Assembly: GCF_039908645.1 (NCBI RefSeq)
Contig: NZ_CP150917.1
Coordinates: 2,987,501 to 3,051,500, forward strand
DNA length: 64,000 bases
Reading direction: 5' to 3'
Origin: Pseudomonas helvetica
GTDB taxonomy: Bacteria; Pseudomonadota; Gammaproteobacteria; Pseudomonadales; Pseudomonadaceae
Shown here: in pieces, positions 8,482 through 17,267 of the stretch
Position numbering within the stretch: the stretch's first letter is position 1
How the letters are laid out: every line of letters starts with the position of its first letter
Translations under genes and position numbers: made by a program
Notes under the pieces: model-generated
Told to the model about the DNA's origin: nothing
The model's input: only the letters and a program-made list of their open reading frames with translations
The model's database searches: none

Positions 8482-8817
8482 ATGCAAATGCGCAATGTGT
8501 TGATCGTGCCGATCTCGCTGGTACTGGCGAGCATTGCGGTCTCTGTCCAGGCAAGAGAGTTGATGCCCAATGATCGGTTTATGTGCAGCTGGGGCGCGGG
8601 TACAGCGGCAAGGGCCCAGGAGCTCAAGCTGTCCGGGGTCTCGCTGTATGCCGCTCGCCAGAAGATCCAGGCATACAAGTTCAGTAAGGGCTGGATGCGG
8701 ATGATGGCCATGGGCATTACCGAGCAAACCTACGACAGTCAATCGAAGTTCAAGCCCGAGGCTGTCCGGCAGAGTTTCTATAATGAGTGCGTCAAGTATA
8801 AGTTGGCGCGTAAATGA
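8482..8817 (+). CDS. Small secreted protein of unknown function
   Basis: I do not recognise a family. From ATG 8482 it has 111 residues: a signal peptide (NVLIVPISLVLASIAVSVQA), then a mature part of about 85 residues with two cysteines (MCSWGAG and YNECVKY) that could form one disulphide, and helices rich in Lys/Arg/Met. TAGGCGG lies upstream of the chosen ATG; an in-frame TTG-type start at 8419 would place 21 polar residues ahead of the signal peptide and is less likely. It ends 14 bases from the convergent membrane-protein gene. Confidence 0.6.
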   Translation: MQMRNVLIVPISLVLASIAVSVQARELMPNDRFMCSWGAGTAARAQELKLSGVSLYAARQKIQAYKFSKGWMRMMAMGITEQTYDSQSKFKPEAVRQSFYNECVKYKLARK

Positions 8818-8831
8818 CCTTCGCCCTGTAG

Positions 8832-10277
8832 TTACAACCCGGTATCAGGCGGCGTTATCCGTGCCAGCATCACCGTATATTCTTCGGCCGCAATTTGCCG
8901 GAATTTCATTCGGGTGATGGCCTGGCGTTGCAGGTCATTGTCATCGGGGAAAAGGCGGACGGCCGCGTTCTGGACGACCGCATCGGGTGTCTCGATACGC
9001 GGAAACGGTCCGTCGTACTTGTTGGGGGAATCCCCAGTGGGCACCGGCGGGGTATCGAGTGCCCGCACCAGCAGGAAAACCGGGACGACATCAGCCAGCC
9101 CCACCGGAAGTAGCCTGGCCGCGTTTTCCCCCAGATGGCGCCGCACGATAGCCTGGGAACCCAGGCGCAAGGTGAACCGGAAGGGGAATCCGGTGCGGAT
9201 TGAAAGCAATACCGGGTCCGCCGCAGCGACCTGCTCGATCGAGTTGATGCCCTCCGATTCCAGCGTCGCAACCACGGGCAGGGTCACGCCTTCCAGGACC
9301 AGCAACTTGTCTGAGCTGCCGTCCCTCTTGTCCTGATCGGTGAGTTGGGGAAAGCCCAGTCTTCGCACGATCTTCATCAGCGGATCGATCGGCAAGGTAC
9401 CCAAGGCAAAGGCTGTGACGATATGCGGGCCATCTCCAGCGCCGGCATTCATGATCACCATTGCCAGCGGAATGGCCAGAAACAGGCGCAGGGAGTACCA
9501 ATACACATCGGAAATGTTCAGTGACTTGCGGCGGATACTGAGGACGGAGTCGCTCACGATAAACATGAAAGCCCCCGCCAGCGAGCTGACCAGCAGTGGA
9601 ATCCCGAGCTTGTACACGCACGCCACTTTAAGCGTGTTGTCGCAGTTGGGGATGACATAGTTGGAGGCGACCAAGGCTGCCGCGGCATAAGCCACCAACA
9701 AGAGAATGATGAAAGGCACAATGAACGGCACCAATCCATATTGCTCATGGTAGATACGTGCAAACAAACGCTCGCACAGTTCCGGGTTCTTGTCGGAGCA
9801 GGTTCGCCAATCATCGACGGAACCGGTCTGACCCAGCTTTCCTTCGTCCTGGAGTGAATGGATGAGGCTGGTCGACCAGAAGCGTTGCAGATAGGCCGCT
9901 AGGGCGCCGCCTTTCAAACTGTTCTGGAATTCGCTGTAGCGGGTAAACCAGCCCATGCTCAGGAACATGATGAGTGGGGCACCACAGATCACCGTGGCGA
10001 AGGCAGTGAGGATCACCACCAACTGGAGGATTGCGCCATCCAGTCCGACCACGTCCACCATGAACAATCGACCGACACCGTTGATGAGCAACAGAATCAG
10101 TGCAAGGAGCAGGGCCCGTTGCCGTGGTCTCAGGTGCGATTCCTTGAACAGATAGGTCCTGCGCCTACCGCCATAAGGCTCTTCCATGGGCTTGTTCACC
10201 GGACTGCTCCTGACGACCTGAGGTGTTTCTACGGATAACGCTAGCAATGGAAACGGGTTCGTCCAGAATGTCATCAC
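8832..10277 (-). CDS. Multi-pass membrane protein of unknown function with C-terminal HhH-like segment
   Basis: A 481-residue protein I cannot assign. Five hydrophobic segments are visible (about residues 54-78, 81-108, 181-205, 223-243 and 263-280), with a four-cysteine loop region between 160 and 220 (TCSDKNPELC; NCDNTLKVAC) that may carry disulphides. The C-terminal 180 residues are soluble and include GINSIEQVAAADPVLLS then FRFTLRLGSQAIVRRHLG, a helix-hairpin-helix-like pattern (G-I-x-S-x-x-Q-x-A-x-A-D-P). The start is GTG or the following ATG; the Met at residue 31 is a shorter alternative. It is divergent from fabV. Confidence 0.65.
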   Translation of the reverse strand: MMTFWTNPFPLLALSVETPQVVRSSPVNKPMEEPYGGRRRTYLFKESHLRPRQRALLLALILLLINGVGRLFMVDVVGLDGAILQLVVILTAFATVICGAPLIMFLSMGWFTRYSEFQNSLKGGALAAYLQRFWSTSLIHSLQDEGKLGQTGSVDDWRTCSDKNPELCERLFARIYHEQYGLVPFIVPFIILLLVAYAAAALVASNYVIPNCDNTLKVACVYKLGIPLLVSSLAGAFMFIVSDSVLSIRRKSLNISDVYWYSLRLFLAIPLAMVIMNAGAGDGPHIVTAFALGTLPIDPLMKIVRRLGFPQLTDQDKRDGSSDKLLVLEGVTLPVVATLESEGINSIEQVAAADPVLLSIRTGFPFRFTLRLGSQAIVRRHLGENAARLLPVGLADVVPVFLLVRALDTPPVPTGDSPNKYDGPFPRIETPDAVVQNAAVRLFPDDNDLQRQAITRMKFRQIAAEEYTVMLARITPPDTGL

Positions 10278-10480
10278 CGCGTGTTAGGTTGTTTTTGAAT
10301 AACGCCACTCTCGGACTGGAAACAGCGGCTCAAATCATCGAGGGTATGCGCTGGATTTGCGACAGGCCCGGACAGTGAGGTCAATGAATCGGCCCGCCAC
10401 CGTGACGCTTCCGTTTTCCCAGCGTCTATGACTTTTATAGCCAGTATTGGCTCTCGGCATCTTGGAAGAGGGAGATATTT

Positions 10481-11677
10481 ATGATCGTTAAACCGCGCGT
10501 TCGTGGTTTTGTTTGTGTGACTACCCACCCCACTGGCTGCAAAGCCAACGTCAAGAATCAGATCGACTACGTCCGTGCGCAAGGACAGATCACCGATGGG
10601 CCAAAGAATGTCCTGGTGCTCGGCGCATCGACCGGTTACGGACTTGCTGCGCGCATCACCGCGGCCTTTGGTTGCGGCGCCAAGACGCTGGGTGTGTTCT
10701 TCGAACGTGAAAGCGTCGAGGGCAAGCTCGGCACAGCCGGCTGGTACAACACTGCGGCCTTCCACACGTTCGCCGAAGCGGAAGGTCTCTACGCCAAGAG
10801 CATCAACGGTGATGCGTTCTCCGATGAAGTCAAGCGCCTGACCATCGAGACCATCAAGCGCGACCTGGGCAAGATCGACCTGGTGGTCTACAGCCTCGCC
10901 GCACCGCGTCGTACCGATCCGAAAACCGGTGAAGTCTACAGCTCGACGCTCAAGCCGGTCGGCAAGTCGGTTACCCAGCGCGGCCTGAACACCGACAAGG
11001 AAGAGGTCAACGTGACCACCTTGGCCGAAGCGACCCAGGAAGAAATCGACGGTACCGTCAAGGTCATGGGTGGCGAAGACTGGCAGATGTGGATCGACGC
11101 CCTGCACGAAGCCGGCGTTCTGGCCGAGGGGGCGAAAACCACGGCATTCACGTACCTGGGCGAAAAGCTGACCCATGACATTTACTGGAATGGCTCCATC
11201 GGCGCGGCGAAGAAAGACCTGGACCAGAAAGTCCTGAGCATTCGCGAGCGACTGGCGGACCTGGGCGGCGATGCACGGGTTTCGGTATTGAAAGCGGTAG
11301 TGACCCAGGCCAGCTCGGCGATCCCGATCATGCCGCTGTACCTGTCCTTGCTGTTCAAGGTCATGAAAGAGCAGGGCACACACGAAGGCTGCATCGAGCA
11401 GGTCTACGCGCTCTACAAGGACAGCTTGTTCGGCCATCCTCCGGTCATGGACGAAGAAGGGCGTCTGCGCGCGGATTACAAGGAGCTGGCGCCTGAAGTC
11501 CAGGAGCGCGTCAAGCTACTCTGGGATCAGGTCAGCAATGAAAACCTTTACGAACTCACCGACTTTGCCGGTTACAAGGCAGAGTTCCTGCGCCTGTTCG
11601 GCTTCGGGATCGAAGGGGTGGACTACGAGGCTGACGTCGATCCGGACGTCAAGATCGCCAACCTGGTCCAGGCTTAA
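10481..11677 (+). CDS. fabV: Enoyl-ACP reductase FabV (trans-2-enoyl reductase)
   Basis: NADH-dependent enoyl-acyl carrier protein reductase of fatty acid synthesis, 398 residues, full length. The N-terminal IIKP-like start ([12 protein letters not shown]), the nucleotide-binding [11 protein letters not shown] and the Y-x8-K catalytic pair (Tyr235 and Lys244 in [13 protein letters not shown]) all match FabV, as does the C-terminal [19 protein letters not shown]. FabV enzymes are known to tolerate triclosan, unlike FabI; this window also carries fabI at 21719-22513, so the cell has two isozymes. AGAGGGAG precedes the ATG. The 203-bp upstream region shows no promoter I can be sure of. Confidence 0.96.
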   Translation: MIVKPRVRGFVCVTTHPTGCKANVKNQIDYVRAQGQITDGPKNVLVLGASTGYGLAARITAAFGCGAKTLGVFFERESVEGKLGTAGWYNTAAFHTFAEAEGLYAKSINGDAFSDEVKRLTIETIKRDLGKIDLVVYSLAAPRRTDPKTGEVYSSTLKPVGKSVTQRGLNTDKEEVNVTTLAEATQEEIDGTVKVMGGEDWQMWIDALHEAGVLAEGAKTTAFTYLGEKLTHDIYWNGSIGAAKKDLDQKVLSIRERLADLGGDARVSVLKAVVTQASSAIPIMPLYLSLLFKVMKEQGTHEGCIEQVYALYKDSLFGHPPVMDEEGRLRADYKELAPEVQERVKLLWDQVSNENLYELTDFAGYKAEFLRLFGFGIEGVDYEADVDPDVKIANLVQA

Positions 11678-11691
11678 GTCTCAAGGGTAAA

Positions 11692-11725
11692 CAGCTGCCT
11701 CGACGTCGTGAACGCGAGGCAGCTG
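11692..11725. terminator. Bidirectional terminator-like hairpin after fabV
   Basis: An 11-bp perfect stem (CAGCTGCCTCG at 11692-11702, complement at 11715-11725, 12-base loop) lies between the convergent fabV stop and the SufR-like regulator stop. A short AAACAG/CTGTTT extension lengthens it, but T-tracts are weak on both sides. Confidence 0.6.
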
Positions 11726-11736
11726 CTGTTTGCCGA

Positions 11737-12402
11737 TCATCGAGCCGTTGCTGGATCGGGTGGTGCATCCTTTCCAGCCTCGGCTTGATGCTCGATCGGC
11801 CGAAGCTTGAATCGGCAGACATTACCGCCCCGTACCATGCACTCCGTATGGTCGACTTCGGCTCCCCCCAACGTCCCGATCAACGCCAGATCCAGCTCAC
11901 ACACCACCGGATAGGCCGCGGCCAAGCGGTGGAAGACGCAGTTGTGCGCGACGATTTCCTTGTCGTCGGATGAGCGAAAGAACACCTGCGCTTCGTATCC
12001 CGCCTGGTTCATGTGTTGCACGATTTTTGTTTCGTCAACCACCTGACGTTCACGGTCCAAGGCCATTTTGCGGCCCATACGGCGCATCAGCGAAGCCAGT
12101 TCGACGGGGCCGATGATGTCGGCCACTTCTTCAATCAGCACACTGGCCAGTAACTGATAGTGGCGAGGGAACTGCTCCCGCGCATGGTCGGTGAGCTGAT
12201 ACAGCTGCTCCGGTCGCCGGCCTGTCGGACGGGTTTCGCCGCGCAGCACCAGTCCGTCACGCTCCAGAGCCGCCAGATGCTGGCGAATCGCGGTGCGTGT
12301 GACAGCCAGTTGCTCAGCCAACTCGTCAATGCTCATACCGCCCGCGTGGTGCAGCAGTGCATTGAGCAGGTCCTGCTGCGTACGACCCAATCCTTCAAGC
12401 AT
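11737..12402 (-). CDS. SufR-like winged-helix regulator with C-terminal cysteine cluster
   Basis: A 221-residue protein. Residues 5-75 form a winged helix (MSIDELAEQLAVTRTAIRQH) with the wing RGETRPTGRRPEQLYQLT; the C-terminal half has Cys155, His158, Cys168, Cys188 and Cys196 in an arrangement like that of the [4Fe-4S]-binding cyanobacterial SufR repressor (HNCVFHRLA, PVVCELD, HTECMVRGG, CRF). I infer an iron-sulphur or metal-sensing repressor. No suf or isc genes are nearby. The gene starts 19 bases after the stop of the secreted protein at 12422-13051 on the same strand, so the two probably form an operon. Confidence 0.75.
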   Translation of the reverse strand: MLEGLGRTQQDLLNALLHHAGGMSIDELAEQLAVTRTAIRQHLAALERDGLVLRGETRPTGRRPEQLYQLTDHAREQFPRHYQLLASVLIEEVADIIGPVELASLMRRMGRKMALDRERQVVDETKIVQHMNQAGYEAQVFFRSSDDKEIVAHNCVFHRLAAAYPVVCELDLALIGTLGGAEVDHTECMVRGGNVCRFKLRPIEHQAEAGKDAPPDPATAR

Positions 12403-12421
12403 GGTCTGCGCTCGCTCGGTA

Positions 12422-13051
12422 TCAGAACTTGTCCGGGAACTGTTTGACCAGTGCCGCCGTCAGCGTGTCAGCCAGCGCCAGTATATGGACGCGCATCATC
12501 TGCCAGGTCTTCGCTTCAGCGGCATAGTCGTGCGCGGCGAGCTGGTCGATCTGGGCGACGTGGTGGCCGCCGTGAGCTGCCAACATCGTCACCAGCGTGC
12601 TTTCAGGCAAGTTAGGGTTGGCGCTGGCGAGAAATGCCGCAATGGCCTTGGCATTGCTCGTCAGTTCTGCGACAGCGGCCTGCTGGCCCTTCTTGTCTTT
12701 GGCGACCGTGGCGTCGCTGTAATGTTTCACCGCGCCCCAGTGACCGGCAAGTAGCTTGAGCAGTTGATCGGCAGCGGGCTGGCCATACAGCGGAGCAAGG
12801 CTGTTGGCGATGCGGGTTGCGTTGTCTACCACCTGAGCGGCGGCGACCTGGGCTTGTTGATGGTTAGCACTCTGGTTGGCTATCGCGTAATTTCTGGTCC
12901 AGAAAATATGCTCGATCCAAAGGCCGCGCAACGACAGGCGCGTGGTGAGCGCGGCGCTCTCGGCTGGTGCAGGCGAGGCGGGGGGAGTTTGACTCCAGAC
13001 GGGCTGGGCGCAGAGCGCCAGCAGCAGTAAAGCCAAGGTTTTGATATTCAT
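12422..13051 (-). CDS. Secreted four-helix protein with conserved Trp/His residues, unknown function
   Basis: A 209-residue protein with a signal peptide (LALLLLALCAQPVWSQ, cut near residue 20) and a mainly helical mature part. It shows LWIEHIFWTRNYAIA, then LYGQPAADQLLKLLAGHW, AIAAFLASANPNLP and LTAALVKQFPDKF, a layout I recall from secreted proteins common in bacilli that carry unreliable database names. The His/Glu spacing (EHIFW, GHWGAVKH, HGGHH) could bind a metal, by analogy to DinB-like bundles, but this is inference. The gene precedes the SufR-like regulator in the same direction with a 19-base gap. Confidence 0.65.
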   Translation of the reverse strand: MNIKTLALLLLALCAQPVWSQTPPASPAPAESAALTTRLSLRGLWIEHIFWTRNYAIANQSANHQQAQVAAAQVVDNATRIANSLAPLYGQPAADQLLKLLAGHWGAVKHYSDATVAKDKKGQQAAVAELTSNAKAIAAFLASANPNLPESTLVTMLAAHGGHHVAQIDQLAAHDYAAEAKTWQMMRVHILALADTLTAALVKQFPDKF

Positions 13052-13194
13052 GACGGCACCCTCTTGTCGTGGGATTGTCCAACAATATCAATTGAAGCAT
13101 ATAAATATGTTTTTATTGGATGTGGGCCGGATTTGCAGATCAATGGTCGTCTTGTGCGTCGTTACCCCTGCGTTTACGGCCCAGCGAGGCGAGG

Positions 13195-13524
13195 TCAATC
13201 AACCACAAACAGCTTCGCCCCCGTCTCCGTCGACGACCGGTGAGACTCCGCATTATCCGCCACTTGATAGCTCATGCCGGGTTTCAGCACGAACTGGCGC
13301 CCATCTTCGAGTTCAGTGTGCAGTTCGCCTTCAAGGCACAGCAGGATGTGGCCCTTCAAGCACCAGTGGTCTGCCAGGTAATCGGCGGTGTATTCGATCA
13401 TTCGCACGCGAATTGCGCCGAACTGCTGGGTGCGCCAATAGGCGCTGCCGCGTTCGCCGGCGTGGACGGTGGGTTCGACGGTCGACCAGTCGGTGGTGCC
13501 GAACGGGATGGCTGCTATATCCAT
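13195..13524 (-). CDS. Small cupin-fold protein (DHCW-motif type)
   Basis: A 109-residue single-domain cupin. The central LADHWCLKGHILLCLEGEL and the later LKPGMSYQVADNAESHRS give the two cupin motifs with His residues placed for metal binding. Similar proteins are annotated as 'DHCW motif cupin fold'. The substrate and role are unknown. The start ATG at 13522-13524 has AGAGC nearby. It is unlinked to its neighbours. Confidence 0.75.
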   Translation of the reverse strand: MDIAAIPFGTTDWSTVEPTVHAGERGSAYWRTQQFGAIRVRMIEYTADYLADHWCLKGHILLCLEGELHTELEDGRQFVLKPGMSYQVADNAESHRSSTETGAKLFVVD

Positions 13525-13718
13525 GGCGAGCTCTTGAAGTCGGGAGAGAGTACCGATTTACGCAGCTGGTGGCAGGTTGTCAATTGATGGGATATCTCCA
13601 GAAGCTGAACCCAGACTGTCAGCCTGCAATGTTTCATTATGTTTCAGCTAATCTGGCGGCGTAGGATGCTTGACTCGGATCGTGCATCGCCTCGTTTCCA
13701 GCCAAGGGGAACTGAACA

Positions 13719-13919
13719 ATGAAGTTGAACCTCGTCAAAGTCTTTTTGATCACCGGCACGTTGTTGTTGAGCGCGTGCTCTGGCGTGACGACCAGCAGCT
13801 GTTTTTCAGACGATTGCCATCAATTCGACGGCCGTAGTGCCAACAAGATGAGTTTTGGTGGAAGCCCGATCGGCAACAGCTTCAATCAATACAGTTCGGG
13901 GCTGTTGCAGCACGACTGA
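13719..13919 (+). CDS. Small lipoprotein of unknown function
   Basis: A 66-residue protein with a type II signal peptide: basic N-terminus, hydrophobic VFLITGTLLL and a lipobox LSAC with the lipidated Cys20. The mature part is short, with CFSDDCHQFDGRSAN and a Gly/Ser-rich tail. AAGGGGAACTG lies ahead of the ATG. I do not recognise a family. The residues after the lipidated Cys are Ser-Gly, so an outer-membrane location is likely. Confidence 0.7.
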   Translation: MKLNLVKVFLITGTLLLSACSGVTTSSCFSDDCHQFDGRSANKMSFGGSPIGNSFNQYSSGLLQHD

Positions 13920-13988
13920 TTCGGCCATTTGCAAACCGCATACGCCGATGGCAATCATCGGCGTACTGATCTCTGTGTTCCCACAATC

Positions 13989-14273
13989 CTAAACGTACGG
14001 CTGGCCGCTGAATCCCCGTGGGAGTCGTTGCTGGCCCGGCATCTCGCTGAGTCTTTTGATCCAGGACGCGCGCCAGTCAATCGAGGCGTGGGCGACTTTG
14101 GCTCTACGCGCCGCTCGACGTGCGGCGTTGCGAGCGTCTTTTCGGGCGTCCTTGAACGCGTCGGTATTGCGGCAGCTGCGGCATTTGACGCGGGCAAATT
14201 CAGTCGTAGACGGAAGATTGCTGCCATGGCGGCCGCAAGCCAGGTGCCCGGCAGTTTTATAGTGAGTCACCAT
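13989..14273 (-). CDS. Small basic conserved protein with Cys motif
   Basis: A 94-residue protein. The N-terminal third has H10, C13, C31 and C34 (GHLACG; VKCRSCRNT), spaced like a small zinc ribbon; the middle is an Arg/Ala helix (RKDARNAARRAARRAK), and the end carries RLSEMPGQQRLPRGF. AAGGAGATCC stands at good distance from the ATG at 14271-14273, which decides the start. I recall similar small proteins in other pseudomonads but no function. Nucleic-acid binding is plausible from the charge and the cysteines. Confidence 0.65.
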   Translation of the reverse strand: MVTHYKTAGHLACGRHGSNLPSTTEFARVKCRSCRNTDAFKDARKDARNAARRAARRAKVAHASIDWRASWIKRLSEMPGQQRLPRGFSGQPYV

Positions 14274-14549
14274 CGGAGGATCTCCTTTGCAATGATTTCG
14301 GCGTAGCGCAAGGGTCACTTGCCACATCCCTGTCGGTGACTCTGCTCTTCTGTCTGGACTCGCTGCCCGTTCAACGGTGTGAGGGGGCAGAGACCGCGAT
14401 CCCATTACTATTAATGACACCTGGGTGACCGACGCGTTCGATCTGAAATGTCGAGGACTGCACGGGGGTGTTTTTCTTCAATACAGGCCTATCAGCGTTC
14501 TCCTACTTTGAGCGCCGGGATGTCCCGAAGTTATTGAAGAAGGTGCGCA

Positions 14550-15137
14550 ATGAGTCTGATCATTTCCATGGCCGCGTTTGCGCTGGCGTCGTCGATCACC
14601 CCTGGGCCGGTGAACATCGTTGCACTGAGCTCCGGCGCGCAGTACGGCTTTCGCGCCAGCCAACGGCATGTAGCGGGTGCAACGCTGGGGTTTGTGCTGT
14701 TACTGGTGTTGATGGGGTTGGGCCTGCATGAACTGCTAAAACTCTGGCCATCGCTGACACGGGCGGTGCAGTTGTTCGGGGTGGCGTTCCTGTTGTTCAT
14801 GGCCTGGAAGCTCGCCACTGACGATGGTCGGCTCAGTGCAGGTGATTCAGGACAAGCGCCGACGATGTTCTACGGCGCGCTGATGCAATGGCTAAACCCG
14901 AAAGCCTGGCTGGCCTGTGTCGCGGGGATGGGGGCTTTTGTTGCCGACGGCGAAGCGCAGCTGGTCTGGCAGTTTGCCGCGGTGTATCTGGTGGTCTGCT
15001 ACCTGTCGGTGGCCTGCTGGGCTTATGCCGGGACCTTTCTGCGACAGTACCTGAGCAATGCCGGCGGCATGCGGTTGTTTAATCGGTTCATGGCGTCGTT
15101 GCTGGCGGTGAGTGCGGGTTACTTGCTGTTGCCATAA
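14550..15137 (+). CDS. LysE-family amino acid exporter
   Basis: A 195-residue inner-membrane protein with about five to six hydrophobic segments and the LysE/RhtB signatures: SSITPGPVNIVALSSGAQYG near the N-terminus and ALMQWLNPKAWLA in the middle. It is expected to export an amino acid or derivative. The convergent AraC regulator 10 bases downstream is a common partner for LysE genes and may control it. A ribosome site is weak (GAAGAAGGTG). Confidence 0.88.
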   Translation: MSLIISMAAFALASSITPGPVNIVALSSGAQYGFRASQRHVAGATLGFVLLLVLMGLGLHELLKLWPSLTRAVQLFGVAFLLFMAWKLATDDGRLSAGDSGQAPTMFYGALMQWLNPKAWLACVAGMGAFVADGEAQLVWQFAAVYLVVCYLSVACWAYAGTFLRQYLSNAGGMRLFNRFMASLLAVSAGYLLLP

Positions 15138-15147
15138 ATCTCGGGCT

Positions 15148-15981
15148 TTAACCGCGATACTGCCCCGGCGTCGCGGCCAAATGCTGTTTGAACGCTCGCT
15201 GAAAATGCGCCTGATCAGAGAACCCGGCTTCCAGCGCCACGTCGGCAATCAACTTGCCTCGACGCAGTTGGCTGCGGGCGAACTGGATGCGATGGTTGAC
15301 CAGAAACGCGTGGGGTGTCATGCCGTAATGCTGCTTGAAAGCACGGATCAGGTACGATGCAGACAGATCTTCCGCCTCGCAGATGTCTTCGAGTTTCAGC
15401 GACAGGGTGCAGTTGTCGCGGATGTACTCGGCCGCTCGCTCCAGCTTGAGGTTGGGTTCGCGAACGCTCAATTCAGCCGGATTGAGCGTTTGCTGCACTT
15501 GAGTAAAAAACGCTACGGCGGCACTGTGTTTTTGCAGCGTCTCCAGCTGCTCGTCGAGCAATATGTCATACAGCTGATTGAGCCCGCTAAACAGCCCGGC
15601 GTCGTTGCAGTGGGTGGTTGAAAAGCGCCGAAAGTCCAGCTCTTTGCTGAACCCCAGTTGATGCTGAAGGTCGTTCAACCACGGCGTATCGACATACAGC
15701 ATGCGATAAGACCAGGGCTGATTGTCGATCGGGTTACAGGCATGGACATCGCCGGGGTTCATCAGCACCACGGTGCCGCTGCCGACTTCAAACGCGGCGT
15801 GTTCATGGAGATAGGTGCTGCGCCCGGCGGTGATCGCACCGATGGAAAAAAACTCGTGGGAATGTCGGGCGTAACAGACTTCGCGGCCATCAGCGATGGA
15901 GCGCGCTTCGATGAAGGGCAGTGCGTCATCGCGCCAGAAGCGAGGGGCTTTGTCGGCATTTTTGGCGATGGCGTGTTTCAT
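15148..15981 (-). CDS. AraC-family transcriptional regulator
   Basis: A 277-residue protein. Residues 30-130 form a cupin-type sensing domain (ARHSHEFFSIGAITAGRSTY; VLMNPGDVHACNP), and the last 100 residues hold two helix-turn-helix motifs (LKLEDICEAEDLSASYLIRA and IADVALEAGFSDQAHFQRAF) ending in ATPGQYRG. It resembles the AraC proteins found beside LysE exporters, which sense amino acids. It is convergent with the LysE gene and probably controls it; the effector is unknown. Confidence 0.9.
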   Translation of the reverse strand: MKHAIAKNADKAPRFWRDDALPFIEARSIADGREVCYARHSHEFFSIGAITAGRSTYLHEHAAFEVGSGTVVLMNPGDVHACNPIDNQPWSYRMLYVDTPWLNDLQHQLGFSKELDFRRFSTTHCNDAGLFSGLNQLYDILLDEQLETLQKHSAAVAFFTQVQQTLNPAELSVREPNLKLERAAEYIRDNCTLSLKLEDICEAEDLSASYLIRAFKQHYGMTPHAFLVNHRIQFARSQLRRGKLIADVALEAGFSDQAHFQRAFKQHLAATPGQYRG

Positions 15982-16018
15982 CCGCGAGCGTCCTTTGGCA
16001 GTTCAGTTGGGGAGTGTA

Positions 16019-16522
16019 TTAGCTCTCGCCATTAAAGGCTCGCTCGAGTGTGGCGATGTCGAGTTTCTTCATCTGCAACATTGCCTGCATGACGCGCTGG
16101 GATTTGGCGGTGTCCCTGTCGGTCATCATTTCCATCATCACCACCGGCACGATTTGCCAGGACAGGCCGAACTTGTCCTTGAGCCAGCCGCATTGCTGGG
16201 CCTTTTTGTCACCACCGGCAGACAGCGCATTCCAGAAGTGGTCGATTTCATACTGGGTATGGCAGTTGACCTGGAACGAGACGGCCTCGTTAAAGCGAAA
16301 CACCGGGCCGCCATTGAGTGCGGTAAAGGTCTGGCCATCGAGCATGAAGCTGACAGTCATCACTGAACCCTCGGGCCGGCCATGGAGCTCGAAACCGACC
16401 TTGCCATAATGAGTGATGGCGGTAATGGTCGAGTGCTCGAACACCGAACAGTAGAACTGTGCAGCGGCTTCGGCCTGATCGTCGAACCACAGGCAGGGCG
16501 TGAGCTTCTGAATGCGCGACAT
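16019..16522 (-). CDS. VOC-family protein (PhnB/3-dmu-9-like)
   Basis: A 167-residue protein of the vicinal-oxygen-chelate superfamily, PhnB-like subgroup: KLTPCLWFDDQAEAAAQFYC at the start, GSVMTVSFMLDGQTFTALNG in the middle, and CGWLKDKFGLSWQIVP near the end. These proteins are mostly of unknown substrate. The start at 16520-16522 is set by TGGAGGAGAAC just upstream; longer frames to 16780 have no support. It stands alone, facing the upstream AraC gene's promoter side. Confidence 0.85.
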   Translation of the reverse strand: MSRIQKLTPCLWFDDQAEAAAQFYCSVFEHSTITAITHYGKVGFELHGRPEGSVMTVSFMLDGQTFTALNGGPVFRFNEAVSFQVNCHTQYEIDHFWNALSAGGDKKAQQCGWLKDKFGLSWQIVPVVMMEMMTDRDTAKSQRVMQAMLQMKKLDIATLERAFNGES

Positions 16523-16803
16523 GAAGGTTCTCCTCCAGGAATGATCAGGCTGGACTATTAGCGTAGTCAGCCGGTGATCGTCAGGCGTAACCGTCAATCG
16601 ACAAGCTGCGGGTGTAGGTCGGTTGATGCTTTGAAACACAGGGCTGCTTCCTGGGAAGTGACCCTTTTTTGTGACCGGTGGTCGCGCAAACCAAGGCTTC
16701 GGGAAAATTGCGCTTAGCTCAATGGATAAACCGAGGCGCGCGTAGGCAGTCGTTGCCACAGTGACGCCATGAAAGGACATCGTGAGTGACTGAGGAGACC
16801 GCC

Positions 16804-17265
16804 GTGCTGACGCTCAATATCAATGGCAAAGACCAATCCCTGGACGTGCCCGGCGACATGCCGCTGTTGTGGGTATTGCGCGATGTCGCGCACTTGACCG
16901 GCACCAAGTTCGGCTGCGGCATGGCCCAGTGCGGCGCCTGCACGGTGCATGTCGACGGCGCGCCGTTGCGCTCCTGCATCACTCCGGCGGCAGCCGTCGC
17001 CAACGGGCAAAAAATCCTCACCATCGAAGGCTTGTCGAGCGACGGTTCGCACCCGGTGCAACGCGCCTGGGCCGAGATCGACGTGGTGCAATGTGGTTAT
17101 TGTCAGTCGGGGCAGATCATGTCGGCGGCGGCTTTATTGGCGAAAATCCCGTCGCCGAGCGACAGCGATATCGATCAGGCGCTGTCGGGCAATATCTGTC
17201 GGTGCGGGACCTACCCGCGCATTCGTGCGGCGGTCAAACGTGCTGCGCAAATCGGGGAGGCATAA
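16804..17265 (+). CDS. Molybdenum hydroxylase 2Fe-2S subunit (IorA-like)
   Basis: A 153-residue small subunit of a xanthine-oxidase-family hydroxylase. It carries two [2Fe-2S] domains: the plant-type [11 protein letters not shown] plus distal Cys in RSCITP, and the second cluster domain QCGYCQSGQ with [12 protein letters not shown]. It passes electrons from the molybdenum site of the next gene product towards the cytochrome. GAGGAG lies six bases ahead of GTG 16804; an in-frame GTG at 16786 is an alternative. It is first in a three-gene operon with 2-base and 1-base gaps. Isoquinoline, aldehyde or N-heterocycle substrates are all possible. Confidence 0.92.
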   Translation: MLTLNINGKDQSLDVPGDMPLLWVLRDVAHLTGTKFGCGMAQCGACTVHVDGAPLRSCITPAAAVANGQKILTIEGLSSDGSHPVQRAWAEIDVVQCGYCQSGQIMSAAALLAKIPSPSDSDIDQALSGNICRCGTYPRIRAAVKRAAQIGEA

Positions 17266-17267
17266 CG

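Noticed and set aside
10274..11437. Antisense frame over fabV
   Set aside because: FabV on the plus strand is complete with its catalytic residues; the opposite frame is a by-product of codon bias.
16709..16785. tRNA-like words (TAGCTCAATGGATAA) ahead of the molybdenum hydroxylase operon
   Set aside because: The match is limited to a D-arm-like stretch; there is no pairing acceptor stem, no anticodon arm and no GTTCGA-type T-loop.
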